A stretch of 64,000 nucleotides of DNA from Methanobacteriota archaeon (GCA_029547145.1 JAKPPV010000022.1:1-64000), one strand, 5' to 3'. Positions 16,940-25,854 are shown, numbered from the stretch's first letter. Program-made: numbers and translations. Notes: generated from the sequence alone by a model not told the origin.

Positions 16940-19900
16940 ATGATCAATCAGACACGACTTCCGCTTCTTCTGCTCGTGCTGCTGCTTGTGGCCGTTCCGG
17001 CTGCCGCGCAGACGACGCAGGTGACAGTAATACGGTACGAGAGTGACGGAACGACCGTCGCTGACCAGGTGACGCACGATGTTGCCTGGATGGAAAGTAA
17101 CCTCCCCATCTTCGGAGATGGTAGAACACCGTACCTCTTCCAGGGCCCCATCGTGGAGTCATCTGCCGATGACCCGGGGAAATGGAACCCGACTGAAGAC
17201 AGCAACCTCGAAAAAGTGAACGAGACGATCAGGGGCTCATACCTCAAGGACCTCTGCAACCTCGTCGGCGGTGTGCAACCCGGCGGGGAAGTGAAGATCA
17301 GTGCGAGCGATGGTTTCGCTGTGCGTCTTGGGTACGACAACGTGATGACGCCGCTGCCGCGCCAGGGTCCGCCGGTGATCGCCTGGTGGACGGCTCGCGA
17401 GGGCTACAACTACCATGAGGGGATGCGCCTCTTCTTTGGAAGTGACACCTCGGTCAACCCCTATGGCTGGCACGTCTTCGGTCACCAGGACATGAAGGAG
17501 ACGATGGACGACAAGTACTGGGGCTGGTATGGTGGCAGGGGCAACCTCCCCTCGGCAGCCCAGCTCTCCAATAAATTTATCTCAAAAATCGAGATCTTCC
17601 CAGCACCCGCGTCCGACTGGACGCTCCTGATGAATGGGTCTGTCCAGCGCACCATCACCAAGTCCTACTTCGAGCAGGGACTATCGTGGTCGGGGCACCG
17701 CGCCCAGTACACCGACTCGGACGGTAATGTCTGGGAGGGGATGCCACTCTGGCGTCTCGTCGGATATGTCGATGACGACAACGAGCACGGACAAGAAGCC
17801 TTCAACCGCACGCTCCTCGAGCAGGGCTACACCATCACGGTGATCGCGCCGGACTACCAGAAGTCCTTCACGAGCGGCGAGGTGGCGTTCAACTCCAACT
17901 ACATCGTCGCCAACACCCTGAACGGTGCGCCCCTGCCGGCGCAGATCAACGGTAAGAACGTCTGGCCACTCAAGCTCGTCGGCGTCAACGCCACTGGCGG
18001 CAAGTCGGTCGGCAACATCTCCGAGATCCGCCTTGAGGGCGTTCCGATTACGGTCCCGACCGTCTCCCCGACTCGCACCGTCACCCCCTCTCCCACGATC
18101 ACAGTCACGCCGGCACCCACCTGGACCATCAAACTCTCCGGGTACACCGACTACACGGTGACCAGCCAGTTCTGGGACGAGGCGATGTCCTGCGGGGGGC
18201 ACACCGGCATCTACCGTGATGCGACCGGGGAGTGGATGGGACTACCCCTCTGGAGGCTCGTCGGGCTCGTCGACGACCAGCTCGGCCACGAGGTACTGAT
18301 CGGCGCGTACAACCAGACCCTCGCAGAGATGGGCTACACGGTCCGAGTCATCGCCGGTGACAACTACAACAGGACGTTCACGAGCCAGGAGATCATCCGC
18401 TCGGACAACTACCTCCTCGCCTCGCGCCTGAACGGCACCGCCCTCCCGGTCCAGATCAACGGCAAGAACGTTTGGCCGGTCAAGCTCGTCGGGGCGAACG
18501 CCACCGGCGGCAAGTCGATCGGTAACGTGGTCGAGATCCGGCTCGAGGGCCTTCCGTCCGCGCCGGCGACGCCCACGCCTACGCCCACCGTGACGGTCCC
18601 TTCAGGTGGACCTGAGATACTCTTCAACGGCACCGTCTCGCTCCTGCCCGGTACCTTCCCGTGCAGGGCGTACAACTCCGGCGAAGTCCGGCAGGTGCAG
18701 AATCTCACTCCCAACGGGGCGCTCGAGCTCGCTTCGAAGGCTGCGGGCTTCACGTACAGGGCGACCGACAAGAAGTGGGAGACGATGGGCACGCTCCTCC
18801 TCGACGGGGCGTGCGCCTACGACTATAACCGGACCACGCATATGGTCTGGGCCTACCGCGTGAACGGTGAGAAGAAGAACGACTTCTCCTCGACCGAGGG
18901 AATGTCGGTCTACCGGCTCAACAACAACGACCTGGTCGAGTTCTACTACGGGCTCGATGGCGCAGACTTCGAGAATGCGATCGCCGTAATTCGCGTGCGG
19001 GTCCAGATCCCGCAGCAGACCGTCATCTTCGACGGTGACCTCACGCTCGTGGACGGGACCTTTGCGGCTTTTGCCTATAACTCAGGAACGACCCGCCAGG
19101 TCAACAACCTCACGGTCCACGGTGCGCTCGACGCCGCATCGAAGAAAGTGCCGTTTACCTACAACGCGACCGACAAGCGCTGGGAGTACATCAACTCCTA
19201 CCTGATTGACGGGATCGCCGACTTCAACTACGATAAAAACAAGAACCTCGGGTGGGCCTACGCCGTGAACGGTGTTGTGATGAACGACAACTCGATCGAC
19301 ACGGGGATGAGCAACCTCGAAATCAAGAACGGTGATCGGATCGAGTTCTTCTACGGGACCCGCGGCGGCTCGCTCCAGTCCGCCAGCGCGGTGGTCCGGA
19401 TACGTGCCTTCGTCGCGTCCGCCGGCGACTATTCGGTCGAACTGAAGGGCGCCCGGACGGTCACGTTCACCAAGGCCGATATCGAGCAGGCGAAGGCTGC
19501 CGGAAACGCTGCGTCCCACTCGGACGTTTCCGGCCAATGGCAGGGCCTGCCCCTGTGGTACCTCGTCGGAGTCGTCGATGATGCCAGCACCGGAACGCCC
19601 ACCTTCGATAACGCACTCGCCGCTCAGGGCTACCAGGTGCGGGTCACCTCCGTCGATGGATACAACGTGACCCTGGAGTCGAGCGAGATCGCCGGGAGCT
19701 CCGGGTTCATCATCGCCGACCTCCTGAACGGCGCCCCGCTCGCCGAGACGATGTGGCCGCTCCGGCTCGTTGGTTCGTCGGTGCCGCCGCATCGCTCGGT
19801 CGCGAAGATCGCATCGATCGAACTGATCGGCCTCCCGAGCGGCGGCGACGCCAACGTGAACTTCACGGTCGACCGGACGACCGGTCCGGCCCCGCTCGTG

Positions 19901-20935
19901 GTCCGGTTCACCGACCACTCCACGAACGTGGAGAACCGTGTCTGGGACTTTGGGGATGGTTCCCGCACATACAACACCCTGAGCCCGCTTCACATCTACC
20001 GGAACCCGGGCACCTACACGGCATCGCTCACCGGGAGCGGTCCAAACGGCGGTGGCACAATGTACCAGGAGATCCTGGTCCTGCCGCCGGTCACCCCCAC
20101 GCATACCGTTACACCGAACACGACCGTGACGGTGGAGCCGACGGTTACGGGAACGCCCGGGCCGACGGTGACGATCGTCCCCGGTCGCCAGCCGTATATA
20201 CCCCATCTCCTCCCTGGGAGGGTCGAGGCTGAGGACTACGACCTCGGTGGCGCGGGCGTCGCCTACCAGGACACCACACCGGGCAACAGCGGTGGCGTGT
20301 ACCGCCAGGACGACGTCGATATCGAACAGAACCCCTGGGAACAGACCCCGAACGTCGGCTGGATCCGGAACGGCGAGTGGCTCGCCTACACGGTCCAGGT
20401 CGGTGACGGGGGTGTCAACAGCATGACCGCCCGTGTATCGAGCCCCGGAGACGGCCGTTCCATCCGTGTCGTCGTCGACGGCGCCGAGGCGGCGACGATG
20501 CAGGTTCCGAAGACCGGTGACTTTTCACGGTTCACGACGGTCTCCGTCCCGCTCACGATGGCAGCAGGTACCCACGACCTCCGCCTCGAGTTCTCCGGCG
20601 ACGGTCAGAATCTGAACTGGGTCGAGTTCTCCTCGGGGACGGTGACCGTGCCGACCACCCCGGTCCAGCAGGGTGCGACCTTCACCGTCGCGCCGAACCC
20701 GGTGGCGAAGTCGTCCGCGATCAAGTTCACCCTGGTCCCAGCGGCCGGCAAGACCGTCCGCTCGGCCTGGTGGACCTTCGACAGGGTCGGCCACTACAGC
20801 ACCTGGAACTCGAGGGCGATCAGCCCGACGTTCTTCTACCCCCGGGCCGGAACCTACACCCCGCTCGTGAAGATCACCTACACGGACGGCTCGACCGAGA
20901 CCGTAGAACGGGTGAACCTCGTCACGGTCAGGTAG
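16940..20935 (+). CDS. Giant secreted multidomain protein: molybdopterin-fold-like repeats, DUF4430-like, PKD and CBM6
   Basis: A 1331-residue exported protein. Signal peptide 1-24. Residues ~25-224 are the family domain shared with three neighbours (LKDLCNLVGG, GMRLFFGSDTSVNP, GWHVFGHQDM). Three molybdopterin-fold-like repeats follow at ~225-370, ~394-540 and ~829-970, each with a GMPLWRLVG-type motif; the first two share GKNVWPLKLVG and NATGGKS. Two DUF4430-like (transcobalamin C-terminal-like) units lie at ~557-690 and ~694-825, ending in VEFYYG and IEFFYG. A PKD domain (~972-1060, VWDFGDGS) is followed by a Thr/Pro linker, a CBM6-type module (~1090-1240, VEAEDYDLGG and NWVEFSS), and a second PKD-like domain to the end. 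No membrane anchor is seen. The Thr-rich linkers suggest glycosylation. Role unknown. Confidence 0.8.
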   Translation: MINQTRLPLLLLVLLLVAVPAAAQTTQVTVIRYESDGTTVADQVTHDVAWMESNLPIFGDGRTPYLFQGPIVESSADDPGKWNPTEDSNLEKVNETIRGSYLKDLCNLVGGVQPGGEVKISASDGFAVRLGYDNVMTPLPRQGPPVIAWWTAREGYNYHEGMRLFFGSDTSVNPYGWHVFGHQDMKETMDDKYWGWYGGRGNLPSAAQLSNKFISKIEIFPAPASDWTLLMNGSVQRTITKSYFEQGLSWSGHRAQYTDSDGNVWEGMPLWRLVGYVDDDNEHGQEAFNRTLLEQGYTITVIAPDYQKSFTSGEVAFNSNYIVANTLNGAPLPAQINGKNVWPLKLVGVNATGGKSVGNISEIRLEGVPITVPTVSPTRTVTPSPTITVTPAPTWTIKLSGYTDYTVTSQFWDEAMSCGGHTGIYRDATGEWMGLPLWRLVGLVDDQLGHEVLIGAYNQTLAEMGYTVRVIAGDNYNRTFTSQEIIRSDNYLLASRLNGTALPVQINGKNVWPVKLVGANATGGKSIGNVVEIRLEGLPSAPATPTPTPTVTVPSGGPEILFNGTVSLLPGTFPCRAYNSGEVRQVQNLTPNGALELASKAAGFTYRATDKKWETMGTLLLDGACAYDYNRTTHMVWAYRVNGEKKNDFSSTEGMSVYRLNNNDLVEFYYGLDGADFENAIAVIRVRVQIPQQTVIFDGDLTLVDGTFAAFAYNSGTTRQVNNLTVHGALDAASKKVPFTYNATDKRWEYINSYLIDGIADFNYDKNKNLGWAYAVNGVVMNDNSIDTGMSNLEIKNGDRIEFFYGTRGGSLQSASAVVRIRAFVASAGDYSVELKGARTVTFTKADIEQAKAAGNAASHSDVSGQWQGLPLWYLVGVVDDASTGTPTFDNALAAQGYQVRVTSVDGYNVTLESSEIAGSSGFIIADLLNGAPLAETMWPLRLVGSSVPPHRSVAKIASIELIGLPSGGDANVNFTVDRTTGPAPLVVRFTDHSTNVENRVWDFGDGSRTYNTLSPLHIYRNPGTYTASLTGSGPNGGGTMYQEILVLPPVTPTHTVTPNTTVTVEPTVTGTPGPTVTIVPGRQPYIPHLLPGRVEAEDYDLGGAGVAYQDTTPGNSGGVYRQDDVDIEQNPWEQTPNVGWIRNGEWLAYTVQVGDGGVNSMTARVSSPGDGRSIRVVVDGAEAATMQVPKTGDFSRFTTVSVPLTMAAGTHDLRLEFSGDGQNLNWVEFSSGTVTVPTTPVQQGATFTVAPNPVAKSSAIKFTLVPAAGKTVRSAWWTFDRVGHYSTWNSRAISPTFFYPRAGTYTPLVKITYTDGSTETVERVNLVTVR

Positions 20936-20945
20936 AGAGGAGGCG

Positions 20946-22541
20946 ATGGTGCCTCAAATTACCTATTTATCCATGGCGTTCCGGATCCTGGGACTGTTCT
21001 TCTGCGTCTGTCTCCTCGTCTGCGGTGCCTGGGCGGTCACCACCGAGGTCCACCTGGTGAAGCTCGCAGCCGACGGAAAGACCGTGATCGCCGAAAGGAC
21101 CGTGGATTACCGCTGGCTCGAGTCAAACCTTCAGGTGTACGGTGACGGTTCCACTCATTACTATCACCAGGGACCAACCTTCGATGATACGGACCTCTGG
21201 GACCCGACCGAGAGTAAGAACGTTCAGGATAAGGACATGGGTGCCGTCAAGGGGACCGCCGTCCGCGACCTCTGCGGTCTCGTCGGTGGGATGCAATCGG
21301 GGGACACGCTCGTCGTCCGATCGGGGGATGGCTTTTCGAAGAAGTTTTCATACCGGACCGTCTACACACCCTCTGCCCGTCAGGGTCCGATGGTACTGAC
21401 CTGGTATAAGGCTAATGAGGGATATGTCCCCGGTTACTCGACCGGCATGCGGATCGTCTTCTACGCTGATACCTCCACGAATCCGTTCGGTCTCCACGTC
21501 TTCGGCAACAGCGACATGAAGGCGTCGATGCCCCAGAACGAATGGCACTTCTTCAACGGTGTCTATCCGACGACCACCGGCCTCTCGGTCCAGTCGGTGA
21601 GCGATATCCAGATCCTGTCGAGCCACCCTGCGTCGACCACTGCACCCCCGACCACCAGGCCGACCGTCACCCCCTCACCGATTCAGAAGGTCACCCCGAC
21701 CGTTACCCAGGTCCCGTCAGGCACCGGGACGAAGACCCCGGTCCCATCGGCTACTCCGGCTCCTTCGTGGACGGTGCCCAGACCGTCCGGCACGACGCTA
21801 CCCGTCGTGACCGGGACCACCGTCCCGACCACGACCGTCACCACCGGAGGGGTCGTGACGACCCCTGCAGTAACGACGGGCATGACGACCGTCGTCCCCT
21901 CCTCGGGTGGGAGCGACATCGAACCGAAAAGGTCCCCAGGTGCTACGACGAGCACTCCCGCAGGCACGTCCTCGACGACCAGTTCCCCTTCTTCTGGAGT
22001 GACAAAACCCCCCTCCATCTCTCCCGCTCCGTCCGTCACGGTCCCGAACCTGACCCCCGGCACCACCGGGAATGGCACCATCGAGCCGTCGACCATACCG
22101 CCGGCGACGAGTCCGATTAATTATTCTGGCTCGACGGACTGGTCATACTCAGGTAGCGTGGACTACACGACCAGCGCGAGTGGAGATGCGACCACCACCA
22201 TCACCGCGATGGCGACACCGACTCCCGAGCCGACATCCACTACCGCTGAACCGCTGGTCACCACTACGCCCGTTCATCCCACGGCTACTGCGATCTCCGC
22301 CGGTGTTCCTGTGCTGGCCCCCACCATCATCGAAACACAGGTCAACCGATCATACAACCGCACGGTTACCCGGTCCCTCGGCTTTACCTTTTCATTCACC
22401 GTACGCGAGAGCGGTGACGGGATGCCCTTCATCGATCCTCGCCATTCACGGGGCGCGGTGATCTCGCCGTACTCTCCTCTCGGGGCTTTCTGGGCTGCGA
22501 TCAAGGCATTCGTGGCGATGATCGACCCCTTCTTTATTTGA
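20946..22541 (+). CDS. Secreted Thr/Pro-rich protein with the shared molybdopterin-fold-like domain
   Basis: A 531-residue exported protein. A signal peptide covers about residues 1-31. Residues ~32-225 are the cluster's shared domain (VRDLCGLVGG, ARQGP, GMRIVFYADTSTNP, GLHVFGNSDM). Residues ~225-455 are a low-complexity Thr/Pro/Ser stalk, likely glycosylated and wall-spanning. The C terminus has TRSLGFTFSFTV and ends in a hydrophobic AFWAAIKAFVAMIDPFFI, perhaps a membrane anchor. GGAGG lies just before the ATG and overlaps the stop region of the previous gene, so it is in the same operon. Function unknown. Confidence 0.78.
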   Translation: MVPQITYLSMAFRILGLFFCVCLLVCGAWAVTTEVHLVKLAADGKTVIAERTVDYRWLESNLQVYGDGSTHYYHQGPTFDDTDLWDPTESKNVQDKDMGAVKGTAVRDLCGLVGGMQSGDTLVVRSGDGFSKKFSYRTVYTPSARQGPMVLTWYKANEGYVPGYSTGMRIVFYADTSTNPFGLHVFGNSDMKASMPQNEWHFFNGVYPTTTGLSVQSVSDIQILSSHPASTTAPPTTRPTVTPSPIQKVTPTVTQVPSGTGTKTPVPSATPAPSWTVPRPSGTTLPVVTGTTVPTTTVTTGGVVTTPAVTTGMTTVVPSSGGSDIEPKRSPGATTSTPAGTSSTTSSPSSGVTKPPSISPAPSVTVPNLTPGTTGNGTIEPSTIPPATSPINYSGSTDWSYSGSVDYTTSASGDATTTITAMATPTPEPTSTTAEPLVTTTPVHPTATAISAGVPVLAPTIIETQVNRSYNRTVTRSLGFTFSFTVRESGDGMPFIDPRHSRGAVISPYSPLGAFWAAIKAFVAMIDPFFI

Positions 22542-22542
22542 G

Positions 22543-23403
22543 GTGATTATCCTGAACAACCAATCCAGACTTCACCCGGCGGCCATCTTCGTTGCCACCC
22601 TCGTTAGTCTGCTCGTTTTGGCCCCGGCCCCGGCACTCGCAGAGCCGACCACGTCGCTGCTGATCTCCGAGATCGGCCCCGATGGCACCATCCTGAACTC
22701 CACCACGGTCGACTATCGCTGGCTCGAGGTGAACCTGCCCGTCAAGGGCGACGGGGTAACCCACTTTTATCACCAGGGCCCTGTTTTCGAGGGCGACAAG
22801 TGGGACCCCAACGAGACCGTAAACCTAAAAGATCGAGGCGCCGTCAAGGGGACGAATGTTGCGGACCTCTGCGGGCTCGTCGGCGGGCTCAAACCGGGTG
22901 ATGAGGCGATGGTCGCGTCGGTTGATGGGTACAACGTGGTCTATGGGTACGACACGATCGTCAACCCGCCCTCCCGTCAGGGTCCCCTGGTTGTCGCCTG
23001 GTACAACGGTGCCGACGCTGCGGAAGGTGAAAAGCAGGGGACCGGTTATCCTCCCGATTTCTATACAGGGATGCGTCTGATTTTCTTCGCTGACACCTCG
23101 ACAAACCCGGATGGTCTGCACGTCTTCGGGAACAGCGACATGCGCGAGACCCTTCCCGAGAGCGCCCAGTACTTCTACAACGACCTCCTCCCCTCAACGA
23201 GCGGGATCTCGGTGAAATGGGTCTCGGAGGTCAGGCTCTACCGCGGCGGGTTCAAGGGTGACCGGCACGCGCCAGTGAAGTCCCTCACCAACGGCACCTC
23301 CGCTGCTGCAGCTACGACGAAACCGGCGACGACCCAGGCTGCGGGTATTCTCCCGGCGGTCCTTCTCGGAATCGGGGGCGCCATGTTCCACCGGAGGCGT
23401 TGA
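22543..23403 (+). CDS. Membrane-anchored surface protein with the shared molybdopterin-fold-like domain
   Basis: A 286-residue exported protein. Signal peptide to about residue 28 (ALA-EP). Residues 30-235 form the shared domain: NLPVKGDG, YHQGPVF, VADLCGLVGG, SRQGP, GMRLIFFADTSTNP, GLHVFGNSDM. A short Ala/Thr linker leads to a C-terminal helix ILPAVLLGIGGAMFHRRR, a membrane anchor with a basic tail as in archaeal sorted surface proteins. The GTG at 22543 has no Shine-Dalgarno upstream; GAGGTGAT instead spans 22540-22547, which would place a CTG at 22552 in a good position, so the true start is uncertain. It follows its neighbour by one base. Confidence 0.75.
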   Translation: MIILNNQSRLHPAAIFVATLVSLLVLAPAPALAEPTTSLLISEIGPDGTILNSTTVDYRWLEVNLPVKGDGVTHFYHQGPVFEGDKWDPNETVNLKDRGAVKGTNVADLCGLVGGLKPGDEAMVASVDGYNVVYGYDTIVNPPSRQGPLVVAWYNGADAAEGEKQGTGYPPDFYTGMRLIFFADTSTNPDGLHVFGNSDMRETLPESAQYFYNDLLPSTSGISVKWVSEVRLYRGGFKGDRHAPVKSLTNGTSAAAATTKPATTQAAGILPAVLLGIGGAMFHRRR

Positions 23404-23404
23404 G

Positions 23405-23965
23405 GTGAGGCGGTCCCTCCTTCTCCTTTGGGTTACTGCCGTCGCGCTCTTCGTGGCCGGCTGCACCACCGTGCCTCAGCCACAGACACCCAGCACCACC
23501 CCGAACGCGATGCTCGTCCTGAACGGTACGACGAATATCACCCTCTCCTACCAGGACGTTGTCTCTCTGCCATCCGTTAGCGGTGTCGGAGGCGCCGTAT
23601 CGACGACCGGGATCCGGTACGGACCCTTCAAGATCAAGGGGGTCTCTCTCAGGACGCTCGCCGACAAGGTCGGTGGAATCGGCCCGAACCAGACGCTCCA
23701 TGTCCACGCGCCTGACGGATATATGTGGGTGCTCGGCGCCGATCAGATTGATGGGGCGGGCATGATCGTCTTCACGCCCGAGTTGAAGGAGATCGACCCG
23801 CCCCCAAGGGTGGTGCCGGTCCTCATGTACGAACAGAACGGGACGGCGCTCTCAGAAGAGCAGGGCGGACCGTTCCGGATCGCGGTGCTGAACGAGGAGG
23901 GAACTCCCGTGATTACCGAGGGGGCCGGATGGGTCAAGTGGGTGGACCGGATCGAGGTCAGGTAA
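23405..23965 (+). CDS. Lipoprotein with a molybdopterin-binding-like (sulfite-oxidase fold) domain
   Basis: A 186-residue lipoprotein: the lipobox LFVAGC puts the modified cysteine at residue 20. The rest is a single domain whose order of elements (LSYQDVVSLPS, GVSLRTLADKVGG, VHAPDGYMWVLG, YEQNGTALSEEQGGPFRIAV, WVKWVDRIEV) is that of the oxidoreductase molybdopterin-binding fold. The cysteine that binds Mo in true sulfite oxidases is missing in the mature domain, so it probably does not hold a catalytic cofactor in the usual way. GGAGG precedes the GTG. The following wtpA overlaps its end by 37 bases, tying it to oxyanion uptake. Confidence 0.8.
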   Translation: MRRSLLLLWVTAVALFVAGCTTVPQPQTPSTTPNAMLVLNGTTNITLSYQDVVSLPSVSGVGGAVSTTGIRYGPFKIKGVSLRTLADKVGGIGPNQTLHVHAPDGYMWVLGADQIDGAGMIVFTPELKEIDPPPRVVPVLMYEQNGTALSEEQGGPFRIAVLNEEGTPVITEGAGWVKWVDRIEVR

Positions 23966-24954
23966 GACGACACCTCTCTGGTGCTGGTATCATCCTTCTC
24001 GTCCTGCTCGCAGCGGGGTGCACTACGACACCATACGTTCGGGTACCGGTCACCTGCATGATCGCCGGTTCACTCGTGGACCCGTTCGCCGGGTTCGAGG
24101 AGGAGTACGAGGCAAACCATCCCGGTATCGATCTCCGGTTCGAGGGACACGGGTCGATCCAGGCGATCCGGCAGGTGACGGACCTCCACCGCCAGGTGGA
24201 TCTCGTCGCCGTTGCAGACGCATCGCTCATCCCGGATCTGATGAACGGCTCCACACGGGAGTATACGACCTTCGGCACCACCGAGATGGTGGTTGCGTTC
24301 ACGAACCGGAGCCGGTTCGCCGACGAGATTAACGAATCGAACTGGGCAAGTGTCCTCGCCCGCCCCGATGTCCGGGTCGGGATCGCGAACCCGATGCTTG
24401 ACGCAGCTGGGTACCGGGCGATACTGGTGCTCCTCCTCATGGAGAAGCAGAGTGGCGAACAGATCTTCGGTCCGGTGCTCGGGGACCATCTCTCACCACC
24501 CCTGGTGCCGACATCCGGTCCATCGGGCCTCGAGGTACGCCTCCCCGAGGTCGTTCGTCCTGATGCAGGAGGCAAGGTCGCAATCCGGGACGGATCGGTC
24601 TTTCTCCTCTCCCTCCTGGAGGCTGGTGGAATCGACTATGTCTTCGAGTACCGGTCGGTCGCCGAGGGGCGGGGTCTTCACTATGTTACCCTGCCCGAGA
24701 CGGTGAACTTGGGTTCCCGAACCCATGCCGATGTGTATCGCTATGCAACCGTGTTCCTCGGGTTCCAGCGGTTCACCGCGATTGGCACCGAACGGGTCGG
24801 GCTCCCGATCGAATATGCGGTGACCATCCCTGATGCTGCCGTCCACAAGACTGAGGCGCGCGAACTCACCGAAGCCCTCATCCGGGCAATCGCAGAGAAC
24901 CGGATCGGGTGGCCGAAACCGCTCGAGCCGAATGCTGTCACGCTCTGGGGTTAA
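23929..24954 (+). CDS. wtpA: Tungstate/molybdate-binding lipoprotein of the Wtp transporter
   Basis: A 341-residue extracytoplasmic binding protein. The lipobox LLAAGC puts the lipid cysteine at residue 31. The WtpA/ModA type II binding fold opens with IAGSLVDPFAGFEEEYE and GHGSIQAIRQV, whose serines would bind the oxyanion, then VDLVAVADASLIPDLM, FTNRSRFADEI, GIANPMLDAAGYRAI and DYVFEYRSVAE, all family landmarks. GAGGGGG sits five bases before the ATG; the start lies inside the previous gene. Its partners WtpB and WtpC are encoded about 8 kb away on the other strand, on the far side of the surface-protein genes. Confidence 0.9.
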   Translation: MGQVGGPDRGQVRRHLSGAGIILLVLLAAGCTTTPYVRVPVTCMIAGSLVDPFAGFEEEYEANHPGIDLRFEGHGSIQAIRQVTDLHRQVDLVAVADASLIPDLMNGSTREYTTFGTTEMVVAFTNRSRFADEINESNWASVLARPDVRVGIANPMLDAAGYRAILVLLLMEKQSGEQIFGPVLGDHLSPPLVPTSGPSGLEVRLPEVVRPDAGGKVAIRDGSVFLLSLLEAGGIDYVFEYRSVAEGRGLHYVTLPETVNLGSRTHADVYRYATVFLGFQRFTAIGTERVGLPIEYAVTIPDAAVHKTEARELTEALIRAIAENRIGWPKPLEPNAVTLWG

Positions 24955-25053
24955 CCCACCACCCTTCCGATCGTGATCCTCTCGCAGGCTCAACCCGATC
25001 CATACCCTTTTTTCCCCATCGCACTGATGGACGTGCATGCGAGGTATTGCTGT

Positions 25054-25854
25054 ATGGTAGGACCGGGGCCCAATCCGCTCCAGGTGGTGGGCATCGTCTA
25101 CGCCGTCCTCTTCGTCGTGATCGCCGCACTCCTCTGGAGGACCGGGCGGTTCTCGAGGACGGTACGATACCTCCTGCTCATCGTCACGGTTCTGTTCGGT
25201 TTCCTCTTCTTCTCCCCGATGCTTCCGCACCAGTTCCAGGAGCTGGTGCTCCGGGTCGATTCCCGCATCGGGTTCGGGCTCCTGGGAGGACTGATCGGCA
25301 TCGGCGTGATGCTTGTCCTCACCTTCCTCTTCGGACGTCACTTCTGCGGCTATCTCTGCCCCATCGGGGCCCTCCAGGAACTCGCGTATGCCGCACCTGT
25401 GCCGAAGGTTCGGACCACCAGGAAGCGGGAGCTGAGCGTGGCACGGGGCGTGGTCTTCCTCGTACTGCTCGGTGCCGGGCTCGGTGCCGGTTTCAGTCTC
25501 CTCTCGCTCTTCGGCCTGCGCGAGTTCTTCACGCTCACCCTCTCCACCGGTTCCTTCGTCTTCGCGGCAGTCCTGATCATCTCCCTCTTCCTCTACCGCC
25601 CGTTCTGCCGGGTGATCTGCCCCCTCGGCGTCCTCTTCCAGCTTGCCACCGCGCCGGGATGGTGGAAGCTCCGGCGGACCGATGCCTGCATCAACTGCCA
25701 CACGTGCGAACGGGCCTGTCCGACGGGTGAGGCGCATTCGACGGACCTCCAGGGCGAGTGCTACCTCTGCCGCCGGTGCGTCGAAGCATGCCCCGTGGCA
25801 GGTGCCCTGATCTACGGCCCCCAGGCACCGGTAACACAGGCCGGAGGGGAGTGA
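25054..25854 (+). CDS. NapH/MauN-like membrane ferredoxin (polytopic, 2x[4Fe-4S])
   Basis: A 266-residue integral membrane iron-sulfur protein with about five hydrophobic segments. Two CxxxCP motifs sit at membrane edges, HFCGYLCPIGAL and PFCRVICPLGVL, as in NapH, NosR and related quinol-side electron carriers. The C terminus is a cytoplasmic-type double cluster: CINCHTCERACPTGEA and CYLCRRCVEACPVAGAL. I prefer the ATG at 25054 because GAGGT lies eight bases upstream; ATG 25027 is possible. It follows wtpA on the same strand after about 100 bases. No reductase is encoded beside it; the surface proteins just upstream are the only candidate partners. Confidence 0.82.
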   Translation: MVGPGPNPLQVVGIVYAVLFVVIAALLWRTGRFSRTVRYLLLIVTVLFGFLFFSPMLPHQFQELVLRVDSRIGFGLLGGLIGIGVMLVLTFLFGRHFCGYLCPIGALQELAYAAPVPKVRTTRKRELSVARGVVFLVLLGAGLGAGFSLLSLFGLREFFTLTLSTGSFVFAAVLIISLFLYRPFCRVICPLGVLFQLATAPGWWKLRRTDACINCHTCERACPTGEAHSTDLQGECYLCRRCVEACPVAGALIYGPQAPVTQAGGE

